A stretch of DNA of 32,694 nt from contig CAYSXL010000004.1 of NCBI GenBank assembly GCA_964435025.1, positions 1 to 32,694 of the forward strand. Direction: 5' to 3'. The notes under the pieces were generated by a model. The model did no database searches. It was given only the letters and a program-made list of their open reading frames with translations, and was not told the origin of the DNA. The stretch comes from PWHW01 sp964435025. GTDB lineage: Bacteria; Patescibacteriota; Minisyncoccia; Minisyncoccales; PWPS01. Made by a program: the position numbers and the translations under genes. Below are positions 15,233-22,206 of this stretch, in pieces; the first letter of the stretch is position 1, and every line of letters begins with the position of its first letter.

Positions 15233-15933
15233 ATTCCAAACTCTTCAATTTCCTGCAAGGTACGAAAGAGAACGTCGTTTATAGTCCCCACCCCGTCAAT
15301 GCGGGAAACCTTGATATTTTGGGATGAAAGATACTCCAAGATGGGGAATGTTTTTTCTTGGAATTCTTTTAGCCTTACTCTTATGGTCTCCGGATCATCC
15401 ATGACTCTTTTTTCCAAAGTAGAGCCGTCTATGGGACAGACCGTAAGATCCCTTGTTTCAGGCAAGTCAACTATCGAATGGCGCATTAAAGAACAAACTT
15501 TTCTGTTGGTATTCCTTTTAATAACTTCCTCCTCGCCTACTTCAAGAAATATCGTCAGTATGTCTTCTTTCTTATAAAGCGATAGGAAGAAAGGAAGCGC
15601 TAATGACGCTTGATTTACGGTACGCGGATAGCCATCGAGAAGCACCGTATCCGCTTTGTTTTGTGCTACCTCCAGGCTTTCCTTTATTACAAAGGCAACA
15701 AACTCATCATCACACAAATGTCCTTTACGCCACCTTTTTTCTTGCTCTTTAAGGCTGTACGTATTGTCGCCTATTTTCATAGACTCATCTTCTTTGGCGT
15801 GCAAGAACTTCTTTTCCAAGAGTTTGCTTGTCTCCATGTGTATCATTTTTCTCTTTTCTGCCAAGAGAAGGCTTTGTGTTCCTTTACCCGAGCCCGGAGA
15901 ACCTATTAGTATTACGAGCTTATTATTAGACAT
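15229..15933 (-). CDS. adenylate kinase family protein, long-LID type
   Basis: Second nucleoside monophosphate kinase, 234 residues. Seen: P-loop LIGSPGSGKGTQSLLLA (9-25), HMETSKLLEKKF in place of the usual STGDLLR, TVLLDGYPRTVNQASLA, and a LID-like insertion between about residues 150 and 185 with only two Cys (VCSLMRH and TVCPIDG) rather than the four of zinc-LID enzymes, then PETIRVRLKEFQEKTFPILEYL. It follows secY by 68 nt that include repeat R4-b, and overlaps the next adk by 4 nt. It sits in the classical adk position after secY, so either this or its neighbour could be the housekeeping enzyme. Confidence 0.85.
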   Translation of the reverse strand: MSNNKLVILIGSPGSGKGTQSLLLAEKRKMIHMETSKLLEKKFLHAKEDESMKIGDNTYSLKEQEKRWRKGHLCDDEFVAFVIKESLEVAQNKADTVLLDGYPRTVNQASLALPFFLSLYKKEDILTIFLEVGEEEVIKRNTNRKVCSLMRHSIVDLPETRDLTVCPIDGSTLEKRVMDDPETIRVRLKEFQEKTFPILEYLSSQNIKVSRIDGVGTINDVLFRTLQEIEEFGI

Positions 15934-15962
15934 AATCTCGTGGCTTATGACCCCAAATTCCG

Positions 15963-15999
15963 GTTAGTCAATAGCCAACAGTTAATGATTAATGGTCTA
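15963..15999. repeat. R4-type heptad repeat remnant (R4-b)
   Basis: secY to adk gap: AGTCAATAGCCAACAGTTAATGATTAATGGTC, a degenerate version of the GTCAATA/GTCAATG words in R4-a and R4-c. Weaker than the other copies. Confidence 0.5.
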
Positions 16000-16001
16000 T
16001 C

Positions 16002-17282
16002 TTATATTGTCTCATATTCTCTCATTTGAAGTTGCGCGTTTATCTGTCTTATTGTTTCCAGAACCACGCTTACGATAATAATGAGAGATGCTCCTCCAAC
16101 AAGAAATCCGAAAGCCTCGACATCCGTTAGCCCGGAAATAGCCATGGGAAGAACGGCCACCGTCGCCAAGAAAAGCGCTCCCACAAGAAGCACTCTATTT
16201 AAAATATAGCTTATATGGTTCGCTGTCGGCTTTCCCGGTCTTATTCCCGGAACAAAACCACCCATCTTTTGCAAATTCTCGGAAATACTTTTCGGATCGA
16301 AAGTAACCGCTGTATAAAAATAAGTAAAAAGACACACGAGAACAAAAATAAGTCCTCCGTAAACCCATGTCATTTCCAAAAAGGCGGACACCGCCCCCGC
16401 AACCTGCCCTATAAAGCCTTCCATGCCCACGAGAAACCCTACGACCATCGAAGGAATCACTACCATTGACATAGCAAAAATTATCGGTATTACACCTGCG
16501 GGATTTAAACTAAGAGGCAAGTATGTTGAAGCCCCTCCGTAGATTTTTCTTCCTCTTACTCTTCTCGCATAAGAAACGGGAATATTTCTTCTTGCTTCAT
16601 TTACGTGAACCACTCCGGCAATAATAGGAAGTCCAAGGAGAAAGAAAAGGATGTACATCGGCACCATGTCAGGGTTAAACATTATATCCCTTACCGCCTG
16701 CCCGATATTTGCGGGAAGCGAAGCTATAATACCCGCAAAAATCATAAGTGAAACCCCATTCCCTATTCCCTTTTCCGTAATGAGCTCTCCTATCCACATA
16801 AGGAACACCGTACCGGCGGCAACCACGGATATGATGGTAATTATATCAAACGGGGATAACGGCGGAAGCACTCCTTGGTTTTGGAAAAGTGTAAGCATTC
16901 CGAAAGTCTGTAAAATGGCAAAAGGGACGGTTAAAAGCCTGCCGTATTGATTGACTTTTTGTCTGCCGCTATCACCCTCTTCACTATACATTTTTTTAAG
17001 AGCCGGCCAAACAAGGGTAAGGAGTTGGATTACAATAACCGCTGTAATATAAGGACCAAGCCCGAGCATAACTATAGAAAACTGATCAAGCGTTCCCCCA
17101 ATAAGCAAATCGGCGAATTGGAACATTTGGAAACCTTCAAAAAATTCTTGCATTTTCTCGGGATCAAACCCGGGCATGGGGATATTCGCCATAAAACGAA
17201 AAACCGCAAAAGCTCCAAGAACAAAAAGAATTCTTTTTCGAAGATCGGGGATTTGGAATACTTTTATTATTTTTTCAAACAT
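16002..17282 (-). CDS. secY: protein translocase subunit SecY
   Basis: Channel-forming subunit of the Sec translocon in the cytoplasmic membrane; 426 residues, normal length. Seen: multiple hydrophobic segments along the whole protein, the plug-region start FMANIPMPGFDPEKMQEF, GLGPYITAVIVIQLL, EKGIGNGVSLMIFAGIIAS, cytoplasmic loop RRNIPVSYARRVRGRKIYGG followed by STYLPLSLNPAGVIPIIFA, the last loop GIRPGKPTANHISYILNRV, and a C-terminal MREYETI. It lies downstream of rplO across repeat R4-c. The leader shows no convincing Shine-Dalgarno at proper distance. Confidence 0.97.
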   Translation of the reverse strand: MFEKIIKVFQIPDLRKRILFVLGAFAVFRFMANIPMPGFDPEKMQEFFEGFQMFQFADLLIGGTLDQFSIVMLGLGPYITAVIVIQLLTLVWPALKKMYSEEGDSGRQKVNQYGRLLTVPFAILQTFGMLTLFQNQGVLPPLSPFDIITIISVVAAGTVFLMWIGELITEKGIGNGVSLMIFAGIIASLPANIGQAVRDIMFNPDMVPMYILFFLLGLPIIAGVVHVNEARRNIPVSYARRVRGRKIYGGASTYLPLSLNPAGVIPIIFAMSMVVIPSMVVGFLVGMEGFIGQVAGAVSAFLEMTWVYGGLIFVLVCLFTYFYTAVTFDPKSISENLQKMGGFVPGIRPGKPTANHISYILNRVLLVGALFLATVAVLPMAISGLTDVEAFGFLVGGASLIIIVSVVLETIRQINAQLQMREYETI

Positions 17283-17289
17283 AATGTTT

Positions 17290-17346
17290 ACACAACCTTT
17301 GACTTTTAACCTTTGACCTTTGACAAGTTATGGTCAATGGTCAATA
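17290..17346. repeat. R4-family heptad repeat (R4-c)
   Basis: rplO-secY gap. TTTGACT TTTAACC TTTGACC TTTGACA on one side and GGTCAAT GGTCAAT on the other: consecutive 7-mers and inverse of each other. The rplO stop codon (17334-17336) and the codons for its last residues lie inside the GGTCAAT units. Confidence 0.82.
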
Positions 17347-17759
17347 CTTCCTCCCGCTTTCTCAATTATATCCTTGGCGCTTTTCGAAACAAAACAGTCT
17401 TCCACCTGAAACTGCTTCTTGGTATTACCTCTGCCCAAAATTTTAACAGGATATTTTTTCCCTTTCGGAAGAATCCCTTTCTTTATAAGTGTTTTGGGAG
17501 TTACTTTTTCCTTATCCGTAAAAGCCTTGTCGAGTAAAGAAACATTAATCACAAAACACTTCTTTAAAGGAGAAAACTTATATCCTCGAAGTTTGGGATA
17601 GCTTTTAATAAGCTCCCTTATAATTGGTGGCATCTTTCTTCCCGCACGCGCTTTCTGTCCTTTAACCCCTCTTCCACAATAAGTACCCCTCTTTCCGCCT
17701 CTGCCCGTGCGTTTTTCCTTTTTCGTTTTGTTTTTTGGTCGAAGCTCGTGAATTTGCAT
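17334..17759 (-). CDS. rplO: 50S ribosomal protein L15
   Basis: uL15, 141 residues from the ATG at 17759 (MQIHELRPK); an in-frame TTG two codons earlier is not the family start. A late-assembly 50S protein. Seen: the Gly/Arg-rich N-terminal arm RTGRGGKRGTYCGRGVKGQK, KLRGYKFSPLKKCFVINV and the C-terminal VSKSAKDIIEKAGGSIDH. The last residues are encoded within heptads of repeat R4-c. It follows rpsE by 11 nt; rpmD (uL30), normally between S5 and L15, is absent. Confidence 0.95.
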   Translation of the reverse strand: MQIHELRPKNKTKKEKRTGRGGKRGTYCGRGVKGQKARAGRKMPPIIRELIKSYPKLRGYKFSPLKKCFVINVSLLDKAFTDKEKVTPKTLIKKGILPKGKKYPVKILGRGNTKKQFQVEDCFVSKSAKDIIEKAGGSIDH

Positions 17760-17770
17760 AATCAAGTAAG

Positions 17771-18436
17771 TTACTTTTCCTCTTTTTTATCCTTTTCGGA
17801 AACATTTTTCTTACGCTTTGTTTCAGTTTTTGGTGAAGTTTTTGTCTCTTTTTTTTCGGTTTTTTCTCCGGTTTTTTTCTTTACAGCACTTTTTTTCTCG
17901 GTATTTTTGCCCTGCTCCTCTTTGGGTGTTTCACCGTCCTCTTCCTTTTCCTTGGCGGAATCGACACTTGCTTCTCCTCCCCCGGAAGGTTTCAATCTTT
18001 GCAGAGCCTCCATTGTCGCTTTAGCGTTGTTTAATTTGCTTCTGGTATTTCCTATAATTTTCCCGGAAATATTCTCTATTCCCGCCAAAGAACAAATCGT
18101 TCTCACCGTTCCTCCGGCAACAAGCCCTCTTCCCTCCGTTTGCGGTTTAAGAAGTACGACTGCCGCCCCATGTTTGGCTTTTATTTCATGAAGAATAGTT
18201 CCGCCTTCAACAATCGGGATACTGACCATCGATTTTTGAGCTTTTTTGTTCGCTTTCTCAATAGCTTGCTGCACATCCTTTCCTTTTGCAATCCCTATTC
18301 CCACTTTTCCGTTTTTATTCCCGGCAACGACTAAAGTACGGAACCTCAAGCGCCTTCCTCCCGCAGTCATTCTTTCAACCCTGCTTATACTAAGGACTTC
18401 GTTATCAAACTCTTTTTTGGTATCGTTTTTTTTCAT
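17771..18436 (-). CDS. rpsE: 30S ribosomal protein S5 with charged C-terminal extension
   Basis: uS5, 221 residues against ~167 in E. coli. It helps decoding fidelity and mRNA unwinding at the entry channel. Core seen: SRVERMTAGGRRLRFRTLVV, GNKNGKVGIGIAKGKDVQQA, VLLKPQTEGRGLVAGGTVRT and NNAKATMEALQRLK. From about residue 160 a tail of ~60 residues is almost only Lys, Glu, Thr and Ser (GEKTEKKETKTSPKTETKRK), likely disordered. Similar charged tails occur on L22 and in the RpoA linker. rplR lies 8 nt upstream. The Gly-Gly loop associated with spectinomycin (TAGGRRLRF) is intact. Confidence 0.96.
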   Translation of the reverse strand: MKKNDTKKEFDNEVLSISRVERMTAGGRRLRFRTLVVAGNKNGKVGIGIAKGKDVQQAIEKANKKAQKSMVSIPIVEGGTILHEIKAKHGAAVVLLKPQTEGRGLVAGGTVRTICSLAGIENISGKIIGNTRSKLNNAKATMEALQRLKPSGGGEASVDSAKEKEEDGETPKEEQGKNTEKKSAVKKKTGEKTEKKETKTSPKTETKRKKNVSEKDKKEEK

Positions 18437-18444
18437 AATTGAAT

Positions 18445-18789
18445 TTAAAATTGTAACCCTCCTTCCCTTGCGCCGTCCGCAAGCGCCTTAACACGACCGT
18501 GGTAAAGATAACCTCGGCGATCAAAAACTACCTTTTTTATTTTTTTCTCTTTCGCTTTCTTAGCGATTATTTTACCAACCTCAAAAGCAACGGGTGTTTT
18601 CCCTCCCTCTTTTTTTTCGACGCTGAAATCATTTGCCGAAAAAAGCGTTTTTCCCGCTTCATCGTCAATAATCTGAGCATAAATATGTTTTGAGGAACGG
18701 AAAACCTGAAGCCGCGGTCTTTCCGAATCACCAGAAACACGAGCTCTTATCGCCTTATGTCTTTTTTTTAATTTCTCTTTGTCCGTCAT
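18445..18789 (-). CDS. rplR: 50S ribosomal protein L18
   Basis: uL18, 114 residues, normal length. It binds 5S rRNA with L5 to form the central protuberance. Seen: RHKAIRARVSGDSERPRLQV, FRSSKHIYAQIIDDEAGKTL, VGKIIAKKAKEKKIKKVVFD, and the C-terminal RGYLYHGRVKALADGAREGG then LQF. The N-terminus MTDKEKLKKRHKAIRARV fits the family without extra residues. Position between rplF and rpsE is standard. Confidence 0.96.
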   Translation of the reverse strand: MTDKEKLKKRHKAIRARVSGDSERPRLQVFRSSKHIYAQIIDDEAGKTLFSANDFSVEKKEGGKTPVAFEVGKIIAKKAKEKKIKKVVFDRRGYLYHGRVKALADGAREGGLQF

Positions 18790-18815
18790 GGTTTTCTTTT
18801 TTTATACCTTGTTTT

Positions 18816-19355
18816 CTATCCTCCTACACTCTTTTTACCTTCTTTCATTGCCACTTCCTCGTTTTTGTATCTTATTCCCGTTCCTTTATACGGCTCGGGA
18901 GGTCTTACACTTCTTATCTGGGCCGCAACACGACCAACCAAATCCTTTTTAATCCCGGAAACGGAAACAATATCCTTTGTTACGGCAAAATCTATGCCTT
19001 CTATTTTTTCTATTTCCACAGGATGAGAATAACCCACTCTAAGAATTAATTTTCCATCCTGCACTTCTCCTCTGTAACCCACTCCCTTTATTTGCAACTC
19101 TCGCGTATACCCTTTTTCGACACCTTCTATAGCATTAGCGACAAGCGATCTTACCGTTCCCCAAAGCGCCTTGCTTTTTTTGCTTTTCTTTTTCTCGGAG
19201 ACGGTAATCTCTTCTCCTTCCTTTTTTACCTCTATTTCTTCAGGAATATCAACCTCAAGCTCACCCTTGGGCCCTTTTGCTTTTACTTCCCTTTTTCCTA
19301 TCTCAATATCCACTCCCTCGGGAACTGCAATTGGTTTTTTTCCTATTCTGGACAT
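18816..19355 (-). CDS. rplF: 50S ribosomal protein L6
   Basis: uL6, 179 residues, normal length, two repeated domains; it sits near the factor-binding site of the 50S. Seen: MSRIGKKPIAVPEGVDIEIG, VKAKGPKGELEVDIP, WGTVRSLVANAIEGVEKGYT, LQIKGVGYRGEVQDGKLILR, and the C-terminal PPEPYKGTGIRYKNEEVAMK. The final KEGKKSVGG replaces the usual KEGKK(K). Repeat R3-b separates it from rpsH. AGG lies only one base before the ATG, too close for a normal Shine-Dalgarno. Confidence 0.96.
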   Translation of the reverse strand: MSRIGKKPIAVPEGVDIEIGKREVKAKGPKGELEVDIPEEIEVKKEGEEITVSEKKKSKKSKALWGTVRSLVANAIEGVEKGYTRELQIKGVGYRGEVQDGKLILRVGYSHPVEIEKIEGIDFAVTKDIVSVSGIKKDLVGRVAAQIRSVRPPEPYKGTGIRYKNEEVAMKEGKKSVGG

Positions 19356-19380
19356 ACCTATAAAAATTATTACTAATTTT

Positions 19381-19458
19381 AAATAACAAAGCCTAAAATC
19401 TAAATGTCAAATAATCTATTTTGTCATTTGTCATTTGGGTTTTGTCATTTGACATTTT
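19381..19458. repeat. R3-family inverted heptad repeat (R3-b)
   Basis: rpsH-rplF gap. Left arm AAATAAC AAAGCCT AAAATCT AAATGTC AAATAAT; right arm TTTGTCA TTTGTCA TTTGGGT TTTGTCA TTTGACA, both in register as 7-mers. The first 55 nt differ from R3-c (from 23546) at a single base. Confidence 0.88.
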
Positions 19459-19464
19459 TTCCTA

Positions 19465-19860
19465 CTACCATATTTCACAAAGCACTTCTCCTCCCAAGCC
19501 TTTTTTTCTGGCCTCCTTGTCTGTTACTACTCCCTGCGGGGTGGAAATAATGGAAACTCCTCTTCCTCCTTTAATACTCTTTATCTCTTTGCTCTTTTTG
19601 TAAATTCTCTGTCCGGGAGAAGAAACCCGCTTTATTTCCGTTATCGCGAGATTGCCTCCTTCATTATAATTCAAGACCAGCCGTAAATATTTCCTTCCCT
19701 CTTTCTTTTTTCTGATGATTTTACTAATAAATCCTCCTTTCTCCATGCAAAGAGCTATTTCGCCTTTTAGTACGGAAAAAGGAACGTCTATCATTGGTTT
19801 TGATGCCGTTTGCGCCGTCCATATTCTGTTTAGCATGTCCGCGATTGGGTCGGTATTCAT
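19465..19860 (-). CDS. rpsH: 30S ribosomal protein S8
   Basis: uS8, 131 residues, normal length; binds the central domain of 16S rRNA. Seen: MNTDPIADMLNRIWTAQTAS at the N-terminus, MEKGGFISKIIRKKKEGRKY, KRVSSPGQRIYKKSKEIKSI, and the C-terminal RGVSIISTPQGVVTDKEARK then KGLGGEVLCEIW. The last motif (STPxGVxTDxEARKxxxGGExxxxxW) is diagnostic. The stop TAG sits a few bases from repeat R3-b. Confidence 0.96.
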   Translation of the reverse strand: MNTDPIADMLNRIWTAQTASKPMIDVPFSVLKGEIALCMEKGGFISKIIRKKKEGRKYLRLVLNYNEGGNLAITEIKRVSSPGQRIYKKSKEIKSIKGGRGVSIISTPQGVVTDKEARKKGLGGEVLCEIW

Positions 19861-19908
19861 AATTATAAATCTGATTGGAAACTTTTAATACTACTACTTA
19901 ATAAATTA

Positions 19909-20091
19909 CTAACTTGATTTCCTAATTCCGGGTACATCCCCTCTATTTGCCATTTCACGAAAACATATCCTGCAAAGACCGAATTTCCTAAGAAACCCTT
20001 TGGGTCTTCCACATTTAAAACAACGGCGATTAATTCGGGTTACAAATTTTGCGATTTTTTTTGATTTTTCGATTTTCGCTTTTTTTGCCAT
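19909..20091 (-). CDS. rpsN: 30S ribosomal protein S14, zinc-binding short type
   Basis: uS14, 60 residues, the short C+ form. The zinc ligands C24, C27, C40 and C43 are all present (RCFKCGRPKGFLRKFGLCRI and following C43). C-terminal REMANRGDVPGIRKSS is close to the canonical ELAxxGxIPGxxKxSW, but it ends SS without the usual Trp. It binds the 30S head next to S3 and S10. It lies 3 nt after rplE and 48 nt before rpsH, standard order. Confidence 0.96.
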   Translation of the reverse strand: MAKKAKIEKSKKIAKFVTRINRRCFKCGRPKGFLRKFGLCRICFREMANRGDVPGIRKSS

Positions 20092-20094
20092 ACT

Positions 20095-20667
20095 TTATTT
20101 TTTATCCTCAGAATTTAAAGCCAAAGGGACTCCCATTTTTTTCAGAAGTGCTGTTCCTTCTTCTCTGTTCTCTGCCGAAGTAACAATGCTTATCTCCATT
20201 CCGAAAAAGAAATCCGTATCGTCGGCGGATATCTCCGGGAAAACCAGTTGCTCTTTGATCCCCACTGTCAGATTTCCGCTACCGTCCATACTGGAAGCCT
20301 TTATTCCCTGAAAATCTCTTACACGGGGAAAAACGATGTGAATAAGTTTTTCTAAAAACTGATACATTCTCTTCCCGCGCAAAGTAACACTCAGCCCTGC
20401 AGGCATTCCTTCCCGCAAACCAAACCCGGAAACCGATTTTCTTGCCGGTCTGAGTTGGGTTTTTTGTCCCGTAATAAGCATTAAGTCATTGGAGATTTTT
20501 TTCAACACCTCCTGCTTTCTCCCGGGGTCTTTTGTGACCCAGTTTCCAACTCCCACATTAATAACAACCTTTTCCGGTTTGGGACACTCCAGAACATTTC
20601 CCAATTCAAACTCTTTTTTAAGTTCCGGAACAATCTCTTTTTTGTATTTTTCTTGCAAGTCTTGCAT
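20095..20667 (-). CDS. rplE: 50S ribosomal protein L5
   Basis: uL5, 190 residues against ~179. Binds 5S rRNA and contacts P-site tRNA from the central protuberance. Seen: MQDLQEKYKKEIVPELKKEF, KVVINVGVGNWVTKDPGRKQ, LITGQKTQLRPARKSVSGFG, REGMPAGLSVTLRGKRMYQF, and DTDFFFGMEISIVTSAENRE near the C-terminus. The ATG overlaps the rplX TAA by one base (TAATG), so translation is probably coupled. Confidence 0.96.
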   Translation of the reverse strand: MQDLQEKYKKEIVPELKKEFELGNVLECPKPEKVVINVGVGNWVTKDPGRKQEVLKKISNDLMLITGQKTQLRPARKSVSGFGLREGMPAGLSVTLRGKRMYQFLEKLIHIVFPRVRDFQGIKASSMDGSGNLTVGIKEQLVFPEISADDTDFFFGMEISIVTSAENREEGTALLKKMGVPLALNSEDKK

Positions 20668-20978
20668 TATATCTTTTGATTACATTTCTTACAAACTCTT
20701 CCTCCCTCTTCTTTACCCACTCTCACCCCCTTATTGCACTTTGGACAAAGTAATTTGACATTGGAAACACTTACCGGTCCGGGAAATTCAACTACCTGTC
20801 CTTTTTTTTCTTTCCCTTTCTGTTTTCTTTGCTGTTCCGGAGAAACGTGCTTTTTGAGAAGATTGACACCTTCCACGGAAAGCTTCTTTTCCTTGGGAAA
20901 GGCATGCAGAACCTTGCCCTTTTTTCCACGGTCCTTGCCTGCAATTATTAAAACTGTGTCATCTTTCTTTATTTTCAT
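20667..20978 (-). CDS. rplX: 50S ribosomal protein L24
   Basis: uL24, 103 residues; an assembly-initiating 50S protein near the exit tunnel with an N-terminal KOW domain. Seen: MKIKKDDTVLIIAGKDRGKK, GKVLHAFPKEKKLSVEGVNL, and a C-terminal zinc-ribbon with C78, C81, C96 and C99 (LLCPKCNKGVRVG then RVCKKCNQKI). It overlaps rplE by one base and follows rplN by 13 nt. With S4, S14 and L36 this makes four ribosomal proteins here that keep the zinc-binding form. Confidence 0.96.
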   Translation of the reverse strand: MKIKKDDTVLIIAGKDRGKKGKVLHAFPKEKKLSVEGVNLLKKHVSPEQQRKQKGKEKKGQVVEFPGPVSVSNVKLLCPKCNKGVRVGKEEGGRVCKKCNQKI

Positions 20979-20991
20979 GGTAATCTCAATT

Positions 20992-21363
20992 TTATACTAC
21001 CTCTTTCCCCATGGTTACTATTTCTTTAAATCCTTTTTCTCCAAGTTCTCTTGGTATGGGTCCGAATATCCTTCCTCCCCTCGGCTTCTTGGTCTTTCCG
21101 TCCAAAACGACAGCCGCATTTTCATCAAACCTGATATATGTTCCGTCTTTTCTTCTAAAATTGTATTTTTGTCTTACAATAACAGCGCGCACAACATCGT
21201 GTTTTTTTACTGTCTTTCTCGGTTCCGCTTTTTTTACCGCGGCAACAACGATATCACCAATTCTGGCGTATCTTTTTCTTGTACCTCCAAGCACGCGAAA
21301 ACACTGAATCTCCTTCGCCCCCGCATTATCGGCTATTTTTAGAACTGTTTCTGTTTGTATCAT
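20992..21363 (-). CDS. rplN: 50S ribosomal protein L14
   Basis: uL14, 123 residues, normal length; sits at the subunit interface and contacts the 30S through bridge B8. Seen: MIQTETVLKIADNAGAKEIQ, CFRVLGGTRKRYARIGDIVV, AVIVRQKYNFRRKDGTYIRF, ENAAVVLDGKTKKPRGGRIF and GPIPRELGEKGFKEIVTMGK. Its ATG overlaps the rpsQ stop by 4 nt (21360-21363). Start of the classical spc segment. Confidence 0.97.
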   Translation of the reverse strand: MIQTETVLKIADNAGAKEIQCFRVLGGTRKRYARIGDIVVAAVKKAEPRKTVKKHDVVRAVIVRQKYNFRRKDGTYIRFDENAAVVLDGKTKKPRGGRIFGPIPRELGEKGFKEIVTMGKEVV

Positions 21364-21596
21364 TTTTCTATTTTACTTGTTACTTTCCACTTCTTGTCCT
21401 TGGAAACAGGTCTTGTCTCTTCAATAACAACCTTATCACCCACTTTGAACTCTTCATTTTCATCGTGCGCTTTATACTTTTTGTGACTCTTGTATCTCTT
21501 TTGAAATCGGGGATGTTTCTTTACCCTTTCCACTTCCACTATCACGGTCTTATTCATTTTATCGGAAGTAACTCTTCCTTGCATTTTATTTGCCAT
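21360..21596 (-). CDS. rpsQ: 30S ribosomal protein S17
   Basis: uS17, 78 residues, OB-fold, binds the 5' domain of 16S rRNA. Seen: MQGRVTSDKMNKTVIVEVER, VKKHPRFQKRYKSHKKYKAH, DENEEFKVGDKVVIEETRPV, then SKDKKWKV. The first ATG (21596) gives MANKMQGRV; the second Met, four codons later, is also possible. The longer form overlaps rpmC by 11 nt, the shorter one would barely overlap or not at all. It ends overlapping rplN by 4 nt. Confidence 0.95.
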   Translation of the reverse strand: MANKMQGRVTSDKMNKTVIVEVERVKKHPRFQKRYKSHKKYKAHDENEEFKVGDKVVIEETRPVSKDKKWKVTSKIEK

Positions 21597-21795
21597 GATT
21601 TTTTTCTTCGTTTTTATTCTCTTTTAAAATTGTCTTTATCCTTGCAATATCTTTGCGTAAATTAGCCGCTTCTTTGGTGTTCTTTGACTTCGTGTTCGCG
21701 CCGGAAAATTTTATTTCGGCCAGTTTCTTTTCTTTTTCTTCCAATAGCTTTAAGCAGTCGCTTTCTGTTTTTTTTCTTATCGCTTTCGGTTTCAT
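21586..21795 (-). CDS. rpmC: 50S ribosomal protein L29
   Basis: uL29, 69 residues; binds near the tunnel exit and helps recruit trigger factor and SRP. Seen: MKPKAIRKKTESDCLKLLEE, with the family pattern of a two-helix hairpin: EKKLAEIKFSGANTKSKNTK, then EAANLRKDIARIKTILKEN. The loop matches the usual F..A.GQL.NP..I+..R+.IARIKT, with GQLEN replaced by NTKSKNTK. It overlaps rpsQ by 11 nt and lies one base after rplP. Confidence 0.93.
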   Translation of the reverse strand: MKPKAIRKKTESDCLKLLEEKEKKLAEIKFSGANTKSKNTKEAANLRKDIARIKTILKENKNEEKNHGK

Positions 21796-21796
21796 T

Positions 21797-22204
21797 TTAC
21801 TGTTTTTTTACAAACTTGGTTTTTACTGCAAATTTATCTCCCGCCTTGCGAAACGCATCTCTCGCCTTTTCCTCGGGAATACCGTCAATTTCAAATATAA
21901 TCCTTCCTCTTTTTACCGGAGCCGCATAATGATCAACACCTCCTTTTCCACCTCCCATCGGCACTTCTTGCCCTTTCCGCGTAATCGGTCTATCGGGAAA
22001 AATCCTTATCCACATTTTCCCCCCTTTTCTCAGATACCTGATGATAGCTCTCCTTGCTGCTTCTATTTGTCGAGCACTAATAGGTCCGTTCTCCTCTGAT
22101 CTCAGTCCGTAACTTCCAAAATTAATAAAAGAACCTCTTTGGGCAACTCCCTTTATTTTTCCTTTACGGTGTTTTCTGTGTTTTACTTTTTTCGGAAACA
22201 GCAT
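21797..22204 (-). CDS. rplP: 50S ribosomal protein L16
   Basis: uL16, 135 residues, normal length; helps position A-site tRNA. Seen: MLFPKKVKHRKHRKGKIKGV, GSYGLRSEENGPISARQIEA, ARRAIIRYLRKGGKMWIRIF, PDRPITRKGQEVPMGGGKGG and RGRIIFEIDGIPEEKARDAF. The MGxGKG loop, modified by hydroxylation at an Arg in some bacteria, reads VPMGGGKGGVDHY here. It follows rpsC by 2 nt and is the standard neighbour of L29. Confidence 0.96.
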   Translation of the reverse strand: MLFPKKVKHRKHRKGKIKGVAQRGSFINFGSYGLRSEENGPISARQIEAARRAIIRYLRKGGKMWIRIFPDRPITRKGQEVPMGGGKGGVDHYAAPVKRGRIIFEIDGIPEEKARDAFRKAGDKFAVKTKFVKKQ

Positions 22205-22206
22205 AT

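Noticed and set aside
15934..16001. Promoter in the secY-adk gap (TTGACT, then CATAAG 16 nt on)
   Set aside because: The -10 is poor, and the -35 comes from the R4 words, which contain TTGAC by chance.
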